DNA of 11,069 bases, taken from contig JALTMR010000436.1 in assembly GCA_027001525.1 (NCBI GenBank), positions 205 through 11,273 on the forward strand. The letters are read 5' to 3'. Of the stretch, positions 7,183-11,069 are shown one piece after another (positions within the stretch are counted from its first letter, which is position 1; every line of letters begins with the position of its first letter). The translations under genes and the position numbers were made by a program. This stretch comes from Gammaproteobacteria bacterium. Its GTDB lineage: Bacteria; Pseudomonadota; Gammaproteobacteria; Tenderiales; Tenderiaceae. The notes beneath the pieces were generated by a model. That model saw nothing but the letters and a program-made list of their open reading frames with translations. It searched no databases and was not told the DNA's origin.

Positions 7183-7346
7183 GAGCCTGTCGGACTTAGG
7201 TAATCGTAGCGAGCATGGTGGGAGAGCGAGTGCAAATTTTCACGATTTTAAGGCGCATAGTGGGGCTATGTAGCGAAAAATCGGGGAAATTTGAACCACT
7301 CTCCCATCAGCGCAGTAGATTATTCCTAAGTCCGACAGGCTCCTAG
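7179..7346. mobile_element. 168-bp MITE-like palindromic element
   Basis: The outer 22 bp (7179-7200, beginning CTAGGAGCCTGTCGGACT) are perfectly inverted at 7325-7346. Further paired blocks continue inward: GGGAGAG (7220-7226 with 7299-7305), CAAATTT (7233-7239 with 7287-7293), CGATTTT (7243-7249 with 7277-7283) and CATAG (7256-7260 with 7266-7270), leaving a TGGGG tip. The whole unit could fold into one long imperfect hairpin. It contains no gene. CTAG at both outer edges could be a 4-bp target duplication (or TA a 2-bp one), although CTAG is its own complement and so also fits the inverted repeat. This structure suggests a non-autonomous transposon relic or a dispersed palindromic repeat. 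The parent family was not identified. Confidence 0.75.
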
Positions 7347-7355
7347 CCGGGGAGA

Positions 7356-7383
7356 GGCGGGGCAGCCCCCTTGTTGCCCCGCC
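7356..7383. repeat. GC-rich hairpin between convergent genes
   Basis: GGCGGGGCA (7356-7364) and TGCCCCGCC (7375-7383) form a perfect 9-bp stem with a 10-nt loop, 23 bp past the response-regulator stop. No T-run follows on either strand, so it is not a classical intrinsic terminator, though a stable GC stem here may still stop or protect transcript ends. With the palindromic element it fills the 224-bp gap between the convergent protease and regulator genes. Confidence 0.5.
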
Positions 7384-7406
7384 CCACAAGCGTGGTGGGT
7401 GTGCGT

Positions 7407-8777
7407 CTACAAGCCGTGTTTGTGTTGCCGGTAGCGCAATTTTTCGCGGCTGGTGCCCAGCATGCGGGCAGCGGCGGTGGTGTTGTTGTCACAGCGTTGT
7501 AGCGCCGTATGAATAATCTGGCGTTCCATGGCGTCGAGATCCATCGAGCCGTCCAGCGGAATGAAGACCCCTTCTGTTTGCAGATGTTGTGTTGGCTGGG
7601 GCGGTGTCTGGAGCTGTAGCCACTGGTGGGGCAGGTGCTCGTCTTCGGCGAACAGCACGCAGCGCTCAATGACGTTGCGCAGCTCCCGGACGTTGCCGGG
7701 CCAGTCGTGCTGCTCAAGTTGTTGCCAAGCTGTCGCAGAGACCTGGTGGACCTGGCGATTCGCCTGGGCATTGAACTCCTCAATGAGCGCAGGGACGAGT
7801 GTCTGGAGGTCTTCCTTGCGCTCCCTGAGGGTGGGCAGCTTGAGTTCGAATAGATTCAAGCGGTGGTAGAGATCGCTGCGAAACTGACCGTTGCTGATTT
7901 GCCGGGCAAAGTCCCGATTGCTGGCGGCGATAATGGTGATGTCGATCTCGATTTCACACTCCCCGCCCAGGCGGCGGATTTTTCGCTCCTCGATCGCTTT
8001 CAGTAATTTGCTTTGCAGATCCAGCGGTATTTCGCCAATCTCATCCAGAAAGAGGGTTCCTCCTTCCGCCTGCTCGAAGAGCCCGCGTCGCGCCTTTTTT
8101 GCGCCGGTGAAGGCCCCGGCCTCATGGCCAAACAGTTCCGATTCCAGCAGGTCGTGGGGCAGTGCGGCGCAGTTGAGCGAGATAAGCGGCGCCTCGGCGC
8201 GAGCGCCGCTGTGGTGCAGGATTTCAGTGGCGAGTCCCTTCCCCGTGCCTGTTTCACCGCTGATGATGAGCGAACTGAACGGAATTTCAGCCAGCCGCCT
8301 GAGCATGGCGCGGGTCTGTGTCGCCGCCGAACTGGTGCCGAGAAATGCCTCGATGTTATAGCGCCGGGCACGACCGCTGTGCTGATCCTGCAGGCGTCGC
8401 TGCGCCAATGCACTGCGTTTTGCACTGGCTACGACAAGGTTGAGGCGTTCAATGTCACACGGTTTTTCAAGAAAGTCGTAGGCACCGAGCTGGAGCGCCT
8501 GGACTGACTCCGGCACGGAGCCATAGGCGGTGAGAAACAGCCACTCGCTGCGTTCCAGTTTGGATTTGACCTCCGCCAGCAGGTCAAGCCCTTTGCCATC
8601 CGGCAGATTCAGGTCGGAGATCACAATCAGCGGCTCCAGCTTCTGCGCCAGCAGCTTGTGCCGGGCCTGGGCGATTGTGGTGGCCAGCTCAACGCGATAG
8701 CCCTGGTGTTTAAAGTGACGACACAGCTCGTTGCCCAGCAGCGGTTCATCTTCAATGATCAGTAAGGTGTGGCCCAT
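7407..8777 (-). CDS. NtrC-family sigma-54-dependent response regulator
   Basis: The 456-residue protein has three parts. A receiver domain (about 4-118) has acidic Glu9/Asp10, phosphoacceptor Asp55 (ISDLNLPDG), Thr83 and Lys105. An AAA+ sigma-54 activation domain (about 145-372) has Walker A GETGTGKG (174-181), the sigma-54 contact loop GAFTGA (221-226), Walker B LFLDEI (242-247) and candidate arginine fingers at Arg300/Arg306. A Fis-type HTH occupies about 415-453. All key residues are present, so it should respond to phosphorylation and activate sigma-54 promoters. Its stop is at 7407 and its ATG at 8777, with only a weak GAGAAG ribosome site. It follows the kinase gene by 53 bp on the same strand, so the two are probably one operon and a cognate pair. 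The target genes are unknown; no convincing -24/-12 promoter was seen in the window. Confidence 0.93.
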   Translation of the reverse strand: MGHTLLIIEDEPLLGNELCRHFKHQGYRVELATTIAQARHKLLAQKLEPLIVISDLNLPDGKGLDLLAEVKSKLERSEWLFLTAYGSVPESVQALQLGAYDFLEKPCDIERLNLVVASAKRSALAQRRLQDQHSGRARRYNIEAFLGTSSAATQTRAMLRRLAEIPFSSLIISGETGTGKGLATEILHHSGARAEAPLISLNCAALPHDLLESELFGHEAGAFTGAKKARRGLFEQAEGGTLFLDEIGEIPLDLQSKLLKAIEERKIRRLGGECEIEIDITIIAASNRDFARQISNGQFRSDLYHRLNLFELKLPTLRERKEDLQTLVPALIEEFNAQANRQVHQVSATAWQQLEQHDWPGNVRELRNVIERCVLFAEDEHLPHQWLQLQTPPQPTQHLQTEGVFIPLDGSMDLDAMERQIIHTALQRCDNNTTAAARMLGTSREKLRYRQHKHGL

Positions 8778-8830
8778 GGTGGTTGCTTCTCTCGGTCGGG
8801 ATGCTGAATCTGCCTTGTGACACCGCGTGC

Positions 8831-10312
8831 TTAGGTGGCATGGGGAAGGTTGAGCTGGATGCAGGCACCGCCGTCAGGCCGGTTGCTGAGGATCAGCTCA
8901 CCCCCCTGATCATGACAAAAGCGGTGAACAATGGCGAGTCCCAGCCCGGTGCCCTCCTGGCGGCCGGTGGCGAAGGGGCGCACGCCGTTGTCCAGTAGCG
9001 ATTCGGGCAGGCCGGGGCCGTCGTCCTGCACCCTCAGACAGAGCTGCTGCTTGTCCGTTGTTGCGCTAATGGTGATGTGGCCGCGGTTATCGGCGATGGA
9101 CTGGGCGGCGTTAAGTATGAGGTTGAGCAGGGCCTGACGCATGCGCCCTTGAGGAAGATGGCACTGAATGGTCGGTGCGATGTTCTGCTCGATGGTGATG
9201 GCGGCGGCTATTTGATAACGGGCCAATTGCAGTAGCGAGGTGACGCTGGCGGCCAGGTTGAAGTCACTGGCAGGCTCTGGCGCGTGACGCGATTGCCCCA
9301 GCACTTCGTTGAGCAGGGTGGTGATGCGATCCAGCTCATCCAGCACCATCGTTAATCTGGCCTGGGTGTCTGCCCCGTCGCTCTCACTGCGCAGGTTGCT
9401 CAGGGCCATGTGAATGCCTGCCAGTGGGTTGCGCAGTTCATGGGCGAGACGGGCGGTGATTTCACCCACCGCCGCCAGTCGCTCTGATTGCGCCAGGGTG
9501 TGGTGGTATTCCAGCAGCGACTGGGTGGCGTGGCGAACCTTGTCCTCCAGTTGGCGCTGGTGTTGCTGTTGCGCCCGTTCCAGTTCGCTTAGTCGCTGTA
9601 GCAGGCTGTTGAAGTCGATAAACAGTGGCTTGAGCAAGGGGTCGATATCGCTTAGCGGCACCGGTGGCAAGGCGCGTCGCCCCAGCTGATTGATCAGCAG
9701 GCCCAGGTCGTTCAGCGGTCGCAGAATTCTATGGCGCATAAAAAAGAGAATCAACAGTCCCAGCAGGGGCAGGGCCAGGGCGATGGAGGTGGCCGTCTCC
9801 AGCTCCAGCCGGTTGTCACGAGCCAGCAGGCGAAGCAGGTGATTTTGTATGCTGGTCTCGGCATCCAGGGCGATGAGAATGCTGTTCTCCAGTTGCTGGA
9901 ACCGCTCAGGGCCTCCTCCTTCACTGGCCTGGAGTGTGTTGATGGTTTGGGCCAAGGTGGTTTCGGTGTGACTGCTGAGCACAGTTGAATAGCCCTGTTG
10001 TATCCCCCTGACGATGGGCAGGAGTTGTGAAATGCGAGCGTTATTTTCCGTGGTTGGGGGGAGGGTAAAGGCGGATTTGAGCGAGTCCAGTTTGAGGTGG
10101 TAACTGCGCAGTGCTTCCATCAATGCCAGGTGGTTTTGCAGCGGTTCGGTACGCTGCAGCGCTTGCCAACTGGAGTTGATCAGCACGGCAAGGGCGATAC
10201 TGAGGACCGCCAGCAGTACCAGCATCGCGCCCCAGAACGGGCGATAGATCAATCGAACGTAGCGGTTTTTGTCAGAGATAGGGGATGGCATAAGGAGACC
10301 GTAGACTGCCAT
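8831..10312 (-). CDS. Membrane sensor histidine kinase, partner of the NtrC-type regulator
   Basis: Starting at ATG 10312 the protein has 493 residues. Visible parts: a short cytoplasmic N-terminus; TM1 about 27-46 (FWGAMLVLLAVLSIALAVLI); a sensor region of about 128 residues without cysteines, probably helical and periplasmic; TM2 about 175-192; a HAMP-like and coiled-coil linker rich in Gln and Glu; an H-box HELRNPLAG with His291; an N-box around Asn401 (NLILNAAQS); and ATP-lid motifs DDGPGL and GTGLGL. The H-box type is that of kinases pairing with NtrC-like regulators, and the regulator gene is immediately downstream. The start is uncertain: ATG 10291 (486 residues) is equally possible and a TTG at 10405 extends the frame, but none has a good ribosome site. 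The input signal is unknown; the sensor domain matches nothing I recognise. Confidence 0.9.
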   Translation of the reverse strand: MAVYGLLMPSPISDKNRYVRLIYRPFWGAMLVLLAVLSIALAVLINSSWQALQRTEPLQNHLALMEALRSYHLKLDSLKSAFTLPPTTENNARISQLLPIVRGIQQGYSTVLSSHTETTLAQTINTLQASEGGGPERFQQLENSILIALDAETSIQNHLLRLLARDNRLELETATSIALALPLLGLLILFFMRHRILRPLNDLGLLINQLGRRALPPVPLSDIDPLLKPLFIDFNSLLQRLSELERAQQQHQRQLEDKVRHATQSLLEYHHTLAQSERLAAVGEITARLAHELRNPLAGIHMALSNLRSESDGADTQARLTMVLDELDRITTLLNEVLGQSRHAPEPASDFNLAASVTSLLQLARYQIAAAITIEQNIAPTIQCHLPQGRMRQALLNLILNAAQSIADNRGHITISATTDKQQLCLRVQDDGPGLPESLLDNGVRPFATGRQEGTGLGLAIVHRFCHDQGGELILSNRPDGGACIQLNLPHAT

Positions 10313-10371
10313 TGTGGTGGCTAAGTTCCACGGTGGTGGTGAGCTGGCGGCAGAATAGAGGTGCCCTAAAG

Positions 10372-10397
10372 TCGGTGGACCAGAAAAAGTCCACCGA
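10372..10397 (-). terminator. Hairpin between the small-protein gene and the kinase gene
   Basis: TCGGTGGAC (10372-10380) and GTCCACCGA (10389-10397) form a perfect 9-bp stem with an 8-nt loop, 29 bp past the stop of the small exported-protein gene. Read on the minus strand, the stem is followed by CTTTAGG, so the U-tract is weak. It may be a partial terminator, letting some transcription reach the kinase gene, or a processing site. Confidence 0.4.
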
Positions 10398-10426
10398 GCA
10401 GACAAGCAACAGAGCGACCGGGGGGG

Positions 10427-10771
10427 TTAGCTCTGTTGCTCGGCGACCAGAAAATCGAGCGTGTGTTTCAATGCTTCCGAGGGGCTGTCTCCCCGATCCC
10501 GGTAGACTTGATAGAGACCGAGAGACTCTTCATCGCTGGGGAGGAACTGGCTGATTTCCAGCTCGTTTTTTACCTGGTCCAGATGCACGCATGCCCCCTG
10601 TCTGAAGCTGTAGAGCGACGCATGGTCTCCTGCCTTGATCAGTTCGGACAGCTCAGCCTGCGTATGCTCCGGTGAGTTGTGTGATGCCACATCGCAGGCG
10701 TAGCTGGCACCGGGGACAGACAGCAGGGAGGCGCAGATCAACACGCCTGCTGGTAATGATCGAATAGCCAT
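10427..10771 (-). CDS. Small exported protein of unknown function
   Basis: The 114-residue protein is not recognised. Residues 1-25 form a Sec signal peptide (MAIRSLPAGVLICASLLSV core, likely cleaved after SYA), leaving a mature chain of 89 residues that begins with Cys26. The residues before that Cys (S-Y-A) do not fit a lipobox well, so a lipoprotein is less likely than a soluble periplasmic protein. Cys26 and Cys61 (RQGAC) are the only cysteines of the mature chain and could form a disulfide. The rest is acidic and probably helical, with LGLYQVYRDRGDSPSEALKHTLDFL near the end. The start at 10771 is chosen because AGGA lies 7 nt upstream and the signal peptide begins there; the frame itself is open upstream to 10855. 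It lies 114 bp upstream of the kinase gene on the same strand, with a hairpin between. An accessory role in sensing is possible but unproven. Confidence 0.7.
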   Translation of the reverse strand: MAIRSLPAGVLICASLLSVPGASYACDVASHNSPEHTQAELSELIKAGDHASLYSFRQGACVHLDQVKNELEISQFLPSDEESLGLYQVYRDRGDSPSEALKHTLDFLVAEQQS

Positions 10772-10860
10772 TGAATTATCCTCTCCTCTTGTTCTTATGA
10801 ACTCGTTTTTGTACGCCGTATTGGCTGGCACACGAAGAGTAAAAGCATGGGCCATGCCAG

Positions 10861-10883
10861 TTGTTACATCGTATAAATAACAA
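10861..10883. promoter_or_regulatory. Operator-like inverted repeat upstream of the small exported protein
   Basis: TTGTTA (10861-10866) and TAACAA (10878-10883) are perfect inverted half-sites around an 11-nt AT-rich spacer that contains TATAAA on the plus strand and TTTATA on the minus strand. The layout suggests a dimeric regulator site over a promoter about 90-110 bp before the gene. No clear -35 element was found. Confidence 0.35.
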
Positions 10884-10887
10884 GGGG

Positions 10888-10922
10888 TTATGGCTCTGTT
10901 TTGATCTGTTTATGGTTCTGTT
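10888..10922. repeat. Direct repeat, 22-bp period
   Basis: TTATGGCTCTGTT (10888-10900) recurs as TTATGGTTCTGTT (10910-10922), 12 of 13 bases identical and offset by 22 bp, about two helical turns. It borders the inverted repeat and may be a pair of protein-binding sites on one face of the DNA. A chance repeat is also possible. Confidence 0.3.
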
Positions 10923-10988
10923 GGTTGAAATAGACCGGCCCTTGGTGGATCTCAACCAGAGCTTGCCGATTCCGTCTTCAGAGAAAGC

Positions 10989-11069
10989 TCAGCCGGGTGG
11001 CAGGTTGAATAATTGCTGAACGTTATGACTGGTCTGGTTGGCGATGAGGTGGGCTGGTTCGCCGCGTAC
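10989..11069 (-). CDS. C-terminal end of a probable TatD-family hydrolase (5' partial)
   Basis: Reading the minus strand from the window edge gives 26 codons and a TGA at 10989-10991. The tail VRGEPAHLIANQTSHNVQQL followed by FNLP resembles the final helix of TatD/YcfH metal-dependent hydrolases, where a (L/V)(K/R)G segment is followed by a (I/L)A..T(S/T).N..(R/Q)LF motif. Those enzymes have a TIM-barrel fold and act as deoxyribonucleases or related hydrolases. The fragment is too short to be sure. It lies on the same strand as the small exported-protein gene, 217 bp upstream of that gene's start. Confidence 0.5.
   Translation of the reverse strand, partial: VRGEPAHLIANQTSHNVQQLFNLPPG

Noticed and set aside
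7343..7783. A 146-codon minus-strand frame overlapping the end of the response regulator
   Set aside because: It is out of frame with a well-supported regulator and shows no domain; it is a shadow frame running into the palindromic element.
10313..10405. In-frame TTG-initiated extension of the kinase
   Set aside because: The TTG has no ribosome site, the extra residues overlap the intergenic hairpin, and the added segment has no recognisable feature; ATG 10312 or 10291 is more likely.
10313..10426. Sigma-54 (-24/-12) promoter before the kinase gene
   Set aside because: A GGCAC element is present on the minus strand, but the following GC lies 12 rather than 10 nt from the GG and the TTGC part is missing.

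Overview
The window looks like chromosomal DNA of a gammaproteobacterium. The signs are a Do-type (DegQ/MucD) periplasmic protease with a typical signal peptide, an NtrC-type sigma-54 activator with a membrane kinase, good AGGAG-type ribosome sites and moderately high GC. A lineage of sulfur oxidisers or similar environmental Gammaproteobacteria would fit, but genus cannot be judged from the sequence alone. No phage, plasmid or CRISPR signature is visible. The only mobile-type DNA is one short palindromic element.

Layout. (1) 1-3372, plus strand: the 3' part of a very large exported protein. It has tandem Calx-beta repeats, a PQQ-type glucose/sorbosone dehydrogenase propeller and a C-terminal diheme cytochrome c module; its start lies before the window. 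(2) 3396-5545, minus strand: four compact genes, transcribed in the order IsdG/ABM-like monooxygenase, VOC (glyoxalase fold) protein, DUF2461 protein and WYL-domain HTH regulator. The last three are almost contiguous and probably translationally coupled. (3) 5546-5799: a divergent intergenic region with two RNA hairpins on the plus strand, the second followed by six T. (4) 5800-7182, plus: DegQ/MucD-like serine protease. (5) 7179-7346: a 168-bp non-coding palindromic element with perfect 22-bp inverted ends, whose left end contains the protease stop codon; a second GC-rich hairpin follows. (6) 7407-10312, minus: sensor kinase and sigma-54 response regulator, kinase first. (7) 10427-10771, minus: a small unrecognised exported protein, with repeats in its upstream region. 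(8) 10989-11069, minus: the last 26 codons of what resembles a TatD-family hydrolase.

How the parts may work together. The large fusion protein could oxidise a sugar or other alcohol outside the cytoplasmic membrane and pass electrons from PQQ to its own hemes. The kinase/regulator pair is a complete signalling unit, and the small exported protein upstream on the same strand could belong to it, although a hairpin separates them. The four-gene minus-strand group resembles a small detoxification or stress cassette ending in its own regulator. Nothing in the sequence ties the protease to its neighbours.

The most unusual items are the dehydrogenase-cytochrome fusion with its mosaic repeats, the palindromic element at the protease stop codon, and the structured leader upstream of the protease gene. 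None is proven to be a new system.
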